Source: Bacteroidales bacterium UBA3297
GTDB taxonomy: Bacteria; Bacteroidota; Bacteroidia; Bacteroidales; Paludibacteraceae
Reading direction: 5' to 3'
Assembly: GCA_002362105.1 (NCBI GenBank)
Contig: DETD01000008.1
Span: 1-39,642, forward strand
DNA length: 39,642 bases
In this document: positions 30,980 through 39,583 of the stretch, piece after piece
How positions within the stretch are numbered: the stretch's first letter is position 1
How the letters are laid out: every line of letters starts with the position of its first letter
The notes under the pieces: model-generated
Told to the model about the DNA's origin: nothing
The model's database searches: none
The model's input: the letters and a program-made list of their open reading frames with translations, nothing else
Made by a program: the position numbers and the translations under genes

Positions 30980-31672
30980 ATGTTAGACCAACTGATAGCA
31001 ACAGACAAGAGCCTGATGGTAACACTGAACCTGAGTGGCCAACATAACGCATTTGGCGATACCACCATGTGGCTGGCATCGCAGATGCTGATGTGGACAC
31101 CTTTCTATCTGGCCCTGCTCTACGTTGTGGTAAAAGACAAAAAGAAGGAAAGCATAGCGTTAATACTTTGCGCAGCGCTAACCATATTGCTCTGCGACCA
31201 AATCACATCAGGACTACTGAAACCGCTTGTGGCACGCCCCAGACCGAGCCACGACCCCAGCATAATGGACAGCCTGAGCTACGTATGCGGATTCAGAGCC
31301 GGTCCATACGGATTTCCATCGAGCCACGCGTCGAACTGCTTCGGTTTGGCACTTCTGTTCGCCCTACTGTTGAAACACAAGGCGGCGACAGTCTGCTTGT
31401 TCACATGGGCGGCAATCTGTGCCTACTCGCGTATTTATCTGGGTGTCCACTATCCCCTCGACATTTTCGTCGGCACCATTATTGGATTAACCTGCGGATA
31501 TGGTTGCTATAGGCTATACATAGCCATTCGCAAGAAGACATGGATGGATAAGATAACGACAGAAGGCGATTTCAAGCCCACCAGCGGCAGAATTGTAGCC
31601 ATATCGATAATTGGCACCATTTTCTGCATATTCTTCGCAGGGTGTCAAGCAATGCGTCTTGTTGCAGGCTGA
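30980..31672 (+). CDS. PAP2 family membrane phosphatase
   Basis: A 230-residue membrane protein of the phosphatidic acid phosphatase type 2 family. The three catalytic motifs are present: KPLVARPRPSH, GFPSSHASN, and SRIYLGVHYPLDI with the catalytic His and Asp. It has about six membrane helices, the last near the C-terminus (about 208-228). Likely substrates are lipid phosphates or undecaprenyl pyrophosphate, with the active site facing the periplasm. No clear promoter lies in the short gap after the TonB terminator, though a T-rich stretch overlaps that site. Confidence 0.92.
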   Translation: MLDQLIATDKSLMVTLNLSGQHNAFGDTTMWLASQMLMWTPFYLALLYVVVKDKKKESIALILCAALTILLCDQITSGLLKPLVARPRPSHDPSIMDSLSYVCGFRAGPYGFPSSHASNCFGLALLFALLLKHKAATVCLFTWAAICAYSRIYLGVHYPLDIFVGTIIGLTCGYGCYRLYIAIRKKTWMDKITTEGDFKPTSGRIVAISIIGTIFCIFFAGCQAMRLVAG

Positions 31673-31778
31673 CAGTTTGTAAGAAGAAGATAAGAAGGAT
31701 TACCACATTGGGAAACATTTCCCCCACTTGACGGACAACTATAAAACAGTATTTGCATTTATTTAATTCCAGAACATC

Positions 31779-31786
31779 TATCTTTG
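31779..31786 (+). promoter_or_regulatory. -7 promoter element, near-leaderless
   Basis: TATCTTTG matches TAnnTTTG and ends 7 nt before the ATG at 31794, so the mRNA leader would be about 0-3 nt. A TTTG at 31752-31755 is 23 nt upstream, slightly too far for the usual spacing. Confidence 0.55.
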
Positions 31787-31793
31787 ACCGTTT

Positions 31794-32711
31794 ATGAGAA
31801 CAACGAAGTACCTATTATCATTACTCCTATTCTTAACATTCACAACCACAAAAGCGGGAGACCAAGTTATGGGGTACAAATACAATCCTTGCGCCAAAAT
31901 AAGAGTAGAAAGTGGAGCGATTGGTAACGAGTTCTATGCCTGGTTTTATAGCGACTGGGAGATAAAAGATTTATTGGAAAAAAATGGGCGAGTCGACAAA
32001 CAAGACACAGATACAGTCGAACAGCAGGAATTAGAGCCTGCTACAGGCGACATAAAAGAAAACAGGCCAGGCATCGACAACAATAGTTCTTTTGTCTTTA
32101 ATGCAGGAAAGGACTCTATTGATTTCTTCAGACTCAGTTGGAACAAAGTTTATCACACAACAACAGGAAAACTGTCAGTTGACTTAAATTGTTATGAATT
32201 AGATAAAAGAATAGCAGTTTACTTCCCCGAAACCGGCAAAATATACGTTAGCCAATTCGTTGATTTAAAGCAAGAAACTATCAATTTCTACAAAATTACA
32301 GGAGATGTAGAGCATCCATTCAAGATAACCACAGTCCCAATGAAATGGATTTTAGCGCTTTTCGTAGGGTTATTATTTATCTCTTTAATGACGATATTTT
32401 CTATTTACACGTTAAAATCCCTTGGTTATGAACCTGACAAACGGAGCAAGTTTTCAATAGTAATAATCAGTTTACTTTTTTGGCTGCTATTCAGCAACGT
32501 AATAGTATATACCGACTTTATTGGAGCTATACTAACCTTTCCATTCTTTGCACTACCAACGCTCACACTTGTATTCATCACACAACTGCATCTGAGGATA
32601 GAGGGTAAAAGGAAAATCAAGCGGCTATTGGCGTATACCATTATGCAAAATGTATGGATTATGCTTTTCACATTACTCTATTATATTTACGTTCACCAGT
32701 ATTGGGGTTAA
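31794..32711 (+). CDS. Membrane protein of unknown function with an exported N-terminal domain
   Basis: The protein has 305 residues. A signal peptide (1-21, ending TKA) leads to an extracytoplasmic domain of about 160 residues with an acidic, Asn-rich loop (about 70-100). Four membrane helices follow (about 183-206, 218-238, 242-263, 280-300). I recognise no family. It is AT-richer than its neighbours and ends facing the GNAT gene, with the two stop codons overlapping. It has its own promoter and is probably a single-gene unit. The domain layout would suit an envelope sensor or assembly factor, but nothing shows this directly. Confidence 0.7.
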   Translation: MRTTKYLLSLLLFLTFTTTKAGDQVMGYKYNPCAKIRVESGAIGNEFYAWFYSDWEIKDLLEKNGRVDKQDTDTVEQQELEPATGDIKENRPGIDNNSSFVFNAGKDSIDFFRLSWNKVYHTTTGKLSVDLNCYELDKRIAVYFPETGKIYVSQFVDLKQETINFYKITGDVEHPFKITTVPMKWILALFVGLLFISLMTIFSIYTLKSLGYEPDKRSKFSIVIISLLFWLLFSNVIVYTDFIGAILTFPFFALPTLTLVFITQLHLRIEGKRKIKRLLAYTIMQNVWIMLFTLLYYIYVHQYWG

Positions 32712-33193
32712 ACCCTGCACACCATTTCAACGCCATACCAAATCTCACCACCGATAGAATACGCCTCTTGACCCACAGTAACAAAACCTACAGCCTGGTA
32801 ACAACGCTTTGCAGAAGGATTGTTTAAGAACACGCCAAGGGAAACCGATTCGGCATTCAAAAAGTTTTTCGCATAATCGAGCACACACCCCACCAATTCG
32901 CGCCCATAGCCTTTACCGCGCAACGCAGGATGGAGAATGACAAATCCCATACGGAACTGGCGAGGTTTGTCTGGATTGGGAACACGCAGAATAAAGTGTC
33001 CGACAACATCTCCAGCATTATTTACAGCAGTAAAGGGATAAACAGAACCCGACGAATAGATAGCCACCATATCGGCTGGAGAAGGAGGATAAGACGGGTA
33101 ACGGTCGGCACTCCATTTACGGAACTCCAACTCGTCAGCAATCCAACCAAGAATTATCGGGGCATCGTCCTTACAAAAAGTTCTAAGTTTCAT
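32708..33193 (-). CDS. GNAT family N-acetyltransferase
   Basis: A 161-residue cytoplasmic acetyltransferase. The acetyl-CoA pyrophosphate-binding loop is RGKGYG (about 92-97), preceded by the beta-4 strand MGFVILHPAL. The end of the fold is seen in NPSAKRCYQAVGF. The acceptor substrate is not predictable. It lies downstream of rplT but behind a terminator, so it probably has its own weak promoter or relies on read-through. It overlaps the convergent membrane-protein gene by 4 nt. Confidence 0.9.
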   Translation of the reverse strand: MKLRTFCKDDAPIILGWIADELEFRKWSADRYPSYPPSPADMVAIYSSGSVYPFTAVNNAGDVVGHFILRVPNPDKPRQFRMGFVILHPALRGKGYGRELVGCVLDYAKNFLNAESVSLGVFLNNPSAKRCYQAVGFVTVGQEAYSIGGEIWYGVEMVCRV

Positions 33194-33206
33194 AAAGCAA
33201 TAAACT

Positions 33207-33238
33207 AAAAAAGGGAACCGGTTACGGTTCCCTTTTTT
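33207..33238 (-). terminator. Terminator of the thrS-infC-rpmI-rplT operon
   Basis: AAAAAAGGGAACCG-GTTA-CGGTTCCCTTTTTT is symmetrical, so it can act on both strands. It follows rplT on the minus strand and lies just ahead of the GNAT gene. Confidence 0.92.
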
Positions 33239-33254
33239 ATTTAGTTAGAACAAC

Positions 33255-33605
33255 TTAAGCGTTCTTAACCTTGTCGATGATAGCCTTGAAAGCCTCAGGG
33301 TTGTTCATAGCGAGGTCAGCAAGGACCTTACGGTTGATTTCAACACCAGACTTGTGAACAAAGCCCATAAGCTTAGAATAAGAGAAGCCTTCGAGACGGG
33401 CAGCAGCGTTGATACGCTGAATCCACAAAGCACGGAAGGTACGCTTCTTATTCTTGCGGTCGCGGTAAGCATAAGTCAAACCTTTTTCCCAAGTGTTCTT
33501 GGCAACGGTCCAAACATTCTTACGAGCGCCATAGTAACCGCGGGTAAGCTTAAGAATCTTCTTTCTTTTTGCACGTGAAGCTACGTGATTGACTGATCTT
33601 GGCAT
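33255..33605 (-). CDS. rplT: 50S ribosomal protein L20
   Basis: A 116-residue basic protein with the L20 start MPRSVNHVASRAKRKKILK and the conserved GYYGARKNVWTVAKN and ALWIQRINAAAR stretches. It binds 23S rRNA early in 50S assembly. In other bacteria L20 also represses its own operon. It is the last gene of the operon. Confidence 0.98.
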   Translation of the reverse strand: MPRSVNHVASRAKRKKILKLTRGYYGARKNVWTVAKNTWEKGLTYAYRDRKNKKRTFRALWIQRINAAARLEGFSYSKLMGFVHKSGVEINRKVLADLAMNNPEAFKAIIDKVKNA

Positions 33606-33711
33606 AATTTAGAAATTTGTGAGCGTTAGCGTCCCAAATAATGAGAACTTAGAGAGCTAGACGATCGGTTAATAAAATCAAAAATTAATAATAATTTAAG
33701 AGAGAAACAAC

Positions 33712-33909
33712 TTAACGGAGACCGAGAAGTTCGCGAACAGCAGGCATGTTAGCGTGCTGAACAAGGCCCCAGTGAGTAAGGCTGAGTTTCTGCTTCTTGC
33801 TCTTCTTAGTCAAGATGTGACGTTTGAAAGCGTGCTTTCTCTTAATTTTTCCTGATCCGGTAAGAAGGAATCTTTTTGCGGCACCGGAATTAGTCTTTAA
33901 TTTTGGCAT
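33712..33909 (-). CDS. rpmI: 50S ribosomal protein L35
   Basis: A 65-residue, strongly basic protein with MPKLKTNSGAAKRF at the start and KHAFKRHILTKKSKKQK in the middle, both typical of L35. It lies between infC and rplT in the conserved order. The 106-nt gap to rplT contains no gene; it could hold an L20-binding site, but I see no definite structure. Confidence 0.98.
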   Translation of the reverse strand: MPKLKTNSGAAKRFLLTGSGKIKRKHAFKRHILTKKSKKQKLSLTHWGLVQHANMPAVRELLGLR

Positions 33910-33955
33910 TTTACTTAAAATTTTAATAATTATATAGAAAAATCTATAATCTTAA

Positions 33956-34609
33956 TTACTTAGCCTTTTTAGGCGAGAGCATAATAGAGAGTCTCTTACC
34001 CTCGAGCAAAGGCTGCTGGTCTACCTTAGCCAGTTCTTCAAGGTCGGCCATAAAGCGTCCGAGGATTTCCTCGCCCTGATCCTTGAAAAGGATAGATCTA
34101 CCTTTGAAGAAAACATAGGCTTTCACCTTATTGCCTTCTTTAAGGAACTCTTCGGCGTGCTTCAGTTTGAAGGCGTAGTCGTTATCGCCAGTCTGCGGAC
34201 CGAAACGAATTTCCTTAACCTCGACCTTTTTCTGTTTGGCCTTCTGTTCCTTTTCACGTTTTTTCTGTTGGTAAAGGAACTTCTGGTAGTCAGCAATTCT
34301 ACAAACAGGAGGAACAGCAGTTGGAGATATTTCGATGAGGTCAAGTTCCTGCTCATCAGCTATCTGCTTAGCCTTTTCGATAGGATAGACACCCTGTTCA
34401 ACATTTTCACCAACAAGACGAACCTCAGGAACACGAATTTGGTCGTTAGTCCTGTAAAAAGGCTGGTCGTTCTTCTTTGCGGCGCGGTTGCGGTCGACGC
34501 CATTATTAGCGCCTTGATTGTTTTCAGCAGTATTTCCAGCGCCTACTCGAGGTCCTGCAACACCAGTGCCGGCAGGTCTCTTTTGAAAAGGTTTTTGCGG
34601 TGCGATAAT
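33956..34609 (-). CDS. infC: Translation initiation factor IF-3, starting with ATT
   Basis: A 217-residue protein. The start is an ATT codon at 34609-34607, 5 nt after a perfect AGGAGG (34620-34615). An in-frame TAG lies 9 nt upstream, and no ATG, GTG or TTG occurs in the N-terminal ~40 codons, so ATT is forced. The sequence begins MIAPQKPFQKRPAG and has a low-complexity Asn/Gly-rich N-terminal extension. IF-3N follows (NDQIRVPEVRLVGEN, then IEISPTAVPPVCRIADYQKF), and then IF-3C (VEVKEIRFGPQTGDNDY, then VKAYVFFKGR). IF-3 rejects non-standard start codons, so an ATT start lets it limit its own synthesis, as known in E. coli. It lies 31 nt after thrS. Confidence 0.95.
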   Translation of the reverse strand: MIAPQKPFQKRPAGTGVAGPRVGAGNTAENNQGANNGVDRNRAAKKNDQPFYRTNDQIRVPEVRLVGENVEQGVYPIEKAKQIADEQELDLIEISPTAVPPVCRIADYQKFLYQQKKREKEQKAKQKKVEVKEIRFGPQTGDNDYAFKLKHAEEFLKEGNKVKAYVFFKGRSILFKDQGEEILGRFMADLEELAKVDQQPLLEGKRLSIMLSPKKAK

Positions 34610-34614
34610 CGTAT

Positions 34615-34620
34615 CCTCCT
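34615..34620 (-). promoter_or_regulatory. Strong Shine-Dalgarno site deciding the ATT start of infC
   Basis: AGGAGG sits 5 nt before the ATT start codon. Such a full site is unusual in this window, where leaders are mostly A-rich. It probably compensates for the poor start codon. Confidence 0.9.
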
Positions 34621-34640
34621 ATAAATTTGTTTGTACTAAA

Positions 34641-36614
34641 TTAGAACTTGAAGCTAGGAGCATTTGAGTCAGCCTTCCATGCGTTGAGCTGTTCATCAAC
34701 CTCTTTGCACAAATTGTCTGCAAAATTAGTAATTTTTATTGAACCTTGGTCAGTTCCGCCCTGTTTTCTTACAGAAACTTCTTCATTTTCTTGCTCTTTT
34801 TCACCTACAATGAGCATATAAGGGATTCTCTTGAGCTCATTGTCGCGAATTTTACGGCCAATCTTCTCGTTTCTGTCGTCAACAATAGCGCGTATATCGC
34901 GCGTATCGAGGTATTGAGCAATTTTCTGAGCGTAATCGTTGAATTTTTCTGAGATAGGGAGGACTGCAACCTGGTCTGGGGTGAGCCAGAGAGGGAAGTG
35001 ACCGGCGGTGTGTTCGATAAGCACGGCGGTGAAACGCTCGAGTGAGCCGAACGGAGCGCGGTGCAACATAACCGGACGGTGTTTCTGGTTGTCTTCACCA
35101 GTATACTCCAACTTGAAGCGTTCTGGCAAGTTATAGTCAACCTGGATTGTACCCAACTGCCAACGGCGGCCAAGGGCATCTTTCACCATAAAGTCGAGCT
35201 TAGGACCATAGAAGGCAGCCTCGCCATATTCTACCTTGGCGTTCAAGCCCTTCTCTTGGCAAGCTTCAATAATTGCCTGCTCGGCCTTTTCCCATACGTC
35301 ATCGGCACCAATATACTTTTCATGGTCGTTTTTGTCGCGCAAAGAAATCTGAGCCTCGTAGTTTTCGAAGTTCAACGACTTGAAAATGATGTTGATGATG
35401 TCCATTACACGCAGGAACTCGCCCTTCACCTGGTCAGGACGGCAGAAGATGTGCGCGTCGTCCTGGGTAAATGAACGTACACGGGTAAAGCCGTGAAGCT
35501 CACCACTCTGCTCATAACGGTAAACCGTACCGAATTCCGCACAACGGAAAGGAAGGTCCTTATAAGAACGAGGTTTGCTAGCAAAAATTTCGCAGTGGTG
35601 AGGGCAGTTCATTGGCTTGAGCATATACTCTTCACCTTCTTCTGGGGTGTGGATTGGCTGGAAAGAATCCTTACCATAGTGGTCCCAGTGACCAGAAGTT
35701 ACATAAAGCTGCTTGCTACCAATGTGCGGAGTGATAACCTGCTGGTAGCCGAACTTCTTCTGGATGCGTTTCAAGAAGTCCTCGAGGCGGAGACGGAGGG
35801 CAGTACCCTTTGGCAACCAGATAGGCAGACCCTTACCAACACGGTCAGAGAACATGAACAATTCCATCTCCTTACCAATCTTACGGTGGTCACGCTTCTT
35901 AGCCTCTTCCAACAAAGCCAAATACTCATCGAGGAGTTTCTTCTTAGGGAAGGTGATACCATAGACACGGGTCAACTGTGTGCGTTTCTCATCGCCACGC
36001 CAGTATGCGCCTGCAATAGCTGTCAGTTTAACCGCCTTGATAGGGCAAACATCAGGAAGGTGTGGACCACGGCAGAGGTCGGTAAAAGAGCCCTGCTCGT
36101 AAAGAGTGATTGTGCCGTCTTCCAATTCCGAGATAAGCTCGGTCTTATAGTTTTCGCCACGATCCTCAAACATCTTCATCGCATCTGCCTTGGTAATGTC
36201 GACACGGGTGAGCGCCTGCTTGGAAGCGACGATTTCCATCATTTTCTTTTCAATGGCAGGAAGGTCTGCATCCTTCAACACGTAGCCATTAAGGTCGATA
36301 TCGTAGTAGAAACCATTTTCAATGGCCGGACCGATACCGAATTTAACATTAGGGTAAATCATTTGAACAGCCTGAGCGAACAAGTGCGCAGACGTGTGCC
36401 AGAAGGTCTTCTTTCCCTCAGGATCCTCCCATTTGAAGAGCTTTACAGAACAGTCTTCATTAATTGGGCGGTTGAGATCGCGGATTTCGCCATTGACACC
36501 AATAGAAAGTACATCTTGCGCCAAACGCTGGCTGATGCTTTCTGCAATTTGCATACCCGTAGTTCCGTTTTCATACTCACGAACGGAACCGTCTGGAAAA
36601 GTAACTTTAATCAT
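34641..36614 (-). CDS. thrS: Threonyl-tRNA synthetase
   Basis: A 657-residue class II synthetase that charges tRNA-Thr. The order is a TGS domain (1-62), an editing domain with the HxxxH site HTSAHLFAQA (His73, His77), the catalytic core with zinc ligand C337 in MNCPHHCEIF, motif 2 (FRCAEFGTVYRYEQSGEL), and a C-terminal anticodon-binding domain (about 555-650). It heads the operon thrS-infC-rpmI-rplT, which is conserved in Bacteroidota. Confidence 0.98.
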   Translation of the reverse strand: MIKVTFPDGSVREYENGTTGMQIAESISQRLAQDVLSIGVNGEIRDLNRPINEDCSVKLFKWEDPEGKKTFWHTSAHLFAQAVQMIYPNVKFGIGPAIENGFYYDIDLNGYVLKDADLPAIEKKMMEIVASKQALTRVDITKADAMKMFEDRGENYKTELISELEDGTITLYEQGSFTDLCRGPHLPDVCPIKAVKLTAIAGAYWRGDEKRTQLTRVYGITFPKKKLLDEYLALLEEAKKRDHRKIGKEMELFMFSDRVGKGLPIWLPKGTALRLRLEDFLKRIQKKFGYQQVITPHIGSKQLYVTSGHWDHYGKDSFQPIHTPEEGEEYMLKPMNCPHHCEIFASKPRSYKDLPFRCAEFGTVYRYEQSGELHGFTRVRSFTQDDAHIFCRPDQVKGEFLRVMDIINIIFKSLNFENYEAQISLRDKNDHEKYIGADDVWEKAEQAIIEACQEKGLNAKVEYGEAAFYGPKLDFMVKDALGRRWQLGTIQVDYNLPERFKLEYTGEDNQKHRPVMLHRAPFGSLERFTAVLIEHTAGHFPLWLTPDQVAVLPISEKFNDYAQKIAQYLDTRDIRAIVDDRNEKIGRKIRDNELKRIPYMLIVGEKEQENEEVSVRKQGGTDQGSIKITNFADNLCKEVDEQLNAWKADSNAPSFKF

Positions 36615-36687
36615 AAAAACTATTTGTTAAGGGAGACTTACAAGCGCCCCCTGAATTTATTCATTTGAATAAGGGTAAAAACCGTTG

Positions 36688-36695
36688 CAAAAATA
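36688..36695 (-). promoter_or_regulatory. -7 promoter element of the thrS operon
   Basis: TATTTTTG (minus strand) matches TAnnTTTG, with TTTC at 36716-36719 as a -33 one base off, 20 nt upstream. The ~70-nt leader contains TTATTC/GAATAA (36657-36672) flanked by CCC and GGG, a modest hairpin that could affect translation. Confidence 0.55.
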
Positions 36696-36731
36696 GCAGT
36701 TTGGACCGAAATAGCGAAAAATAGAACAAGA

Positions 36732-36767
36732 AAAAAGGCATTGCCGATTAAAAAATCGGCAATGCCC
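36732..36767 (-). terminator. Terminator of the M13 peptidase gene
   Basis: GGCATTGCCGATT pairs with AATCGGCAATGCC around a short A loop. On the minus strand it is followed by TTTTTT. Confidence 0.9.
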
Positions 36768-36792
36768 GTATTATTTTCATCTGTCAGCCTGT

Positions 36793-38823
36793 TTACCAAA
36801 TAGAGACGCGCTTTTCAGGCGCCACATACATAGGGCTGGTTGAATCGATGCCAAAAGCGTCGTACCAAGCCTGCACCTGAGGCAGTGCGCCATTCACACG
36901 CCAACGGCCGAGCGCATGCGGGTCAGTCTTTGTTCGGCGCAGAATCTCTTCAGGGGTGATGTTGGCAGCCCAAACACCGGCATAGGCCAGGAAGAAGCGC
37001 TGGTCGGCAGTCAGTCCATTAACCACAGGGAGTTTCTTTCCCGCTGTAGCCATCTTATAGGCCTGGAAGGAAATCTGCAAGCCTCCATGGTCGGCAAGGT
37101 TTTCGCCAAGGGTGAAGTCACCATTGGCATGCACGCCAGGAGCCACCTCAATAGCGTTAAAGAACTCGGCCATAACACGCGCCTTCTTACTGAAGTTCTC
37201 GCCATCAGTCTTTGTCCACCAGTCGTGGAGATTTCCGAACTTGTCGAACTGGCGGCCCTGGTCGTCAAATCCGTGAGTCATTTCGTGTCCGATAACCACA
37301 CCAATAGCGCCATAGTTGAACGCATCGTCGGCAGACATATCAAAGAAAGGCGGCTGCAAAATGCCAGCAGGGAAGCAAACCTCGTTGGTGCTTGGGTTAT
37401 AATAAGCATTAACTGTTTGTGGAGTCATGTGCCACTCTTCCTTGTCGACAGGTTTACCAGCTTTCGAGACTGCATAGTCGTTATTGAAGCGAGACACCGC
37501 CTTGCGGAGTTCCCACAAATTAGCGCCCGAGACATCGAGTTTCGAATAATCGCGCCATTTGTCAGGGTAACCAATCTTAACATGGAAAGAAGACAACTTG
37601 TCGATAGCGAGAGCCTTAGTAGTGTCGCCCATCCAAGCCAGCGACTGCATACGTTCGCCAAGAGCCGTCTGCAAGTTCTTCACCAGCTGGACCATACGTT
37701 TTTTATTAGCCTCTGGGAAGTATTTTTTCACGTACATCTGTCCAACGGCTTCGCCTAAAGAGCCGCTCACCTGACTAACCGCACGCTTCCAACGTGGTTG
37801 AGGTTCCTTTGTGCCAGAAAGCACACGGCCAAAGAATTCAAAGTTCTGGTTGAAGAGCGTGTCGCCGAGCGAAGTTGCCGCGCGGTCGATAAGTGCCCAC
37901 AACATATAGTTCTTCTGTTTTGCAAGCGGAACAGTGGTCATAATGTCCACCGCCTCGCGGATTGGTTCTGGCTGAGAAAGATTGATAGAATCCAATTCAG
38001 GCAGACCCACGCCCTTAAAGAAAGCACCAAAATCGAAGCCAGCAAATTCCTTTTGGAAATCGGTCATAGCCATCTTATGATAGTTCGCCTGAGGATCGCG
38101 CAACTGCACCTTTGAGTAATGCGACTTTGCGAGACGGTTTTCAATCTCCATCACATCGGCAACAGCAGCCTCGGCCACCTTGGTAGAATAGCCACAAAGT
38201 TCAAACATACGTTTGATGTGCTTTTTATACTCGTCGCGGATGTGCTTCATATTATCATCCTGCTCGAGGTAATAATCACGTTCACCCAATCCAAGACCGC
38301 TCTGATAAGTATGTACAATGTTCATATCGCTATTTTTGTCATCAGCGCCCACATAGAGGGAGAAGTAGACATCGACATCGTATGATTGGAGTTCAGCCAA
38401 AAGAGCTGGGAGTTCCTTAACATCTTTCAAAGCCTCGACCTTAGCCAAATCGCCCTTCAAAGGCTCCACACCAAGTTGGTTTTGCTTGACGCTGTCCATA
38501 ACGGCATTATACAAAGTAGCAATCTGGTACCCCACGGTACCCTCTTTCTGAGGTTTGTCTGCCAACTCTTTAATTATGCCATTAATCTGTTCACGGTTGT
38601 TTTCCGCCAACTGGTCGAAAGTGCCGAAACGAGAATAGTCGGAAGGGAGCGGATTGTTTTTCATCCAGCCACCGCACGCATACTGGAAAAAGTCGTCAGA
38701 AGGTTTGACGGTAGTATCAAGATTTGACATTTCGATACCCGACGACAATTTTTCATGATTAGAGCAAGAAGTCATGGTCAAAAAAGAAGCTGCCAAAGCA
38801 GCTTCTATAAGTTTAACATTCAT
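36793..38823 (-). CDS. pepO: M13 family zinc metallopeptidase (neprilysin/PepO-like), lipoprotein
   Basis: The protein has 676 residues, normal for M13. The zinc site is HEMTH (513-517) with E574 and the conserved D578 in GENLADHGG. The substrate-binding NAYYNP motif lies about 50 residues before the zinc site, and the C-terminus ends in VSIW, as is usual (a conserved Trp). The N-terminus has a signal peptide with lipobox TMTSC (Cys20), so it is anchored in the envelope. It cleaves oligopeptides on the N-side of hydrophobic residues. Together with the M49 lipoprotein at 27101 it suggests an envelope peptide-processing capacity. Confidence 0.95.
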   Translation of the reverse strand: MNVKLIEAALAASFLTMTSCSNHEKLSSGIEMSNLDTTVKPSDDFFQYACGGWMKNNPLPSDYSRFGTFDQLAENNREQINGIIKELADKPQKEGTVGYQIATLYNAVMDSVKQNQLGVEPLKGDLAKVEALKDVKELPALLAELQSYDVDVYFSLYVGADDKNSDMNIVHTYQSGLGLGERDYYLEQDDNMKHIRDEYKKHIKRMFELCGYSTKVAEAAVADVMEIENRLAKSHYSKVQLRDPQANYHKMAMTDFQKEFAGFDFGAFFKGVGLPELDSINLSQPEPIREAVDIMTTVPLAKQKNYMLWALIDRAATSLGDTLFNQNFEFFGRVLSGTKEPQPRWKRAVSQVSGSLGEAVGQMYVKKYFPEANKKRMVQLVKNLQTALGERMQSLAWMGDTTKALAIDKLSSFHVKIGYPDKWRDYSKLDVSGANLWELRKAVSRFNNDYAVSKAGKPVDKEEWHMTPQTVNAYYNPSTNEVCFPAGILQPPFFDMSADDAFNYGAIGVVIGHEMTHGFDDQGRQFDKFGNLHDWWTKTDGENFSKKARVMAEFFNAIEVAPGVHANGDFTLGENLADHGGLQISFQAYKMATAGKKLPVVNGLTADQRFFLAYAGVWAANITPEEILRRTKTDPHALGRWRVNGALPQVQAWYDAFGIDSTSPMYVAPEKRVSIW

Positions 38824-38876
38824 ATTTATATATTAGTTTATGCGAACAAAAGTCTACATTTTCAAGACACCGGCAC

Positions 38877-39449
38877 TTAATCCTGCCAACGGAACGTAGC
38901 CAGAATTTCATCGGCCTTTTCCCAGAAAACAGTAGAAGTAGCAGGGCCCTGCACACGGATACGATAGGCATGTTTGTTATTTGGATTGAACAAATAGTAG
39001 CTTATGAATTTAAAGCCCTCGTAATTGTAAGTGATAGCTGTAGCATTTATACTCTGCTCACCCAAAAGAGTGTCATACATCGCAACACCGTCCAACTGGC
39101 TAGTTGCATCATAAATCAAGTACTCCTCGTTAGCCTGGTCTTCAACCATATCTTCGTTAACCTCATCAGCAGATTTGTAAAACAAGATATAGCAGGTAGT
39201 GTCGGCCTTATATTTGGTCACATTGACAATCTTGTCATAGTTGTAAACGACAGAAACTTTTTTAGAAGACTCATCCAAATCGGAATGGTAGTGGTTGAAA
39301 GAACCGAAATCGTATCTGGCATGAAAACCATCTACATTAAGGTCCATCTTAGTTGGAATATAAATCGGATCATCCTCTTCATCCTTACACGAAGTTGAGA
39401 TAACAGCAACAAAAGCCACCAAAAAAGCTAAAAATTTTGAAACCTTCAT
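38877..39449 (-). CDS. Small surface lipoprotein of unknown function
   Basis: The protein has 190 residues. The signal peptide ends in STSC (lipid Cys21), followed at once by KDEEDD, the acidic export signal for surface display in Bacteroidota. The mature domain is rich in Tyr, Asp and beta strands, with FHARYDFGSFNHYHSD and YRIRVQGPATSTVFW. I recognise no family. A near-perfect promoter is 65-100 nt upstream. It lies 53 nt upstream of the M13 peptidase gene on the same strand with no terminator between, so the two are probably co-transcribed. Confidence 0.7.
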   Translation of the reverse strand: MKVSKFLAFLVAFVAVISTSCKDEEDDPIYIPTKMDLNVDGFHARYDFGSFNHYHSDLDESSKKVSVVYNYDKIVNVTKYKADTTCYILFYKSADEVNEDMVEDQANEEYLIYDATSQLDGVAMYDTLLGEQSINATAITYNYEGFKFISYYLFNPNNKHAYRIRVQGPATSTVFWEKADEILATFRWQD

Positions 39450-39518
39450 AAATAGAAAAATTTAGAATAAGATTTAAACTAATTAATCAGTCTGCTAATA
39501 TTATAAATATACCAAATA

Positions 39519-39549
39519 CAAAGGTATAAAAATAAGGCAGAAAAACAAA
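39519..39549 (-). promoter_or_regulatory. Promoter of the small lipoprotein and M13 peptidase genes
   Basis: On the minus strand, TTTG (39546-39549), 19 nt, TACCTTTG (39519-39526) is an exact consensus match. The -33 box touches the tRNA terminator just upstream. The leader is about 65 nt and AT-rich. Confidence 0.8.
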
Positions 39550-39581
39550 AAACGCTGCAATAAATTATTGCAGCGTTTTTA
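39549..39581 (-). terminator. Terminator of the tRNA-Leu transcript
   Basis: AAAACGCTGCAATAA and TTATTGCAGCGTTTT (sharing central bases) form a near-palindromic hairpin with T runs on either strand, 3 nt beyond the tRNA 3' end. Confidence 0.9.
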
Positions 39582-39583
39582 AG

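Noticed and set aside
31710..31723. GGGAAA-ca-TTTCCC palindrome after the PAP2 gene
   Set aside because: The loop of two bases is too tight and there is no T run, so I do not call it a terminator.
34157..34624. 155-codon plus-strand frame in the infC region
   Set aside because: It is antisense to infC. It appears as the best frame only because infC begins with ATT and is skipped by usual start rules.
35493..36668. 391-codon open frame opposite thrS
   Set aside because: Antisense to thrS, which is complete with its catalytic and zinc motifs. No promoter or family match.
36916..37758. 280-codon open frame opposite the M13 peptidase gene
   Set aside because: Shadow of a well-supported gene; the translation has no family resemblance.
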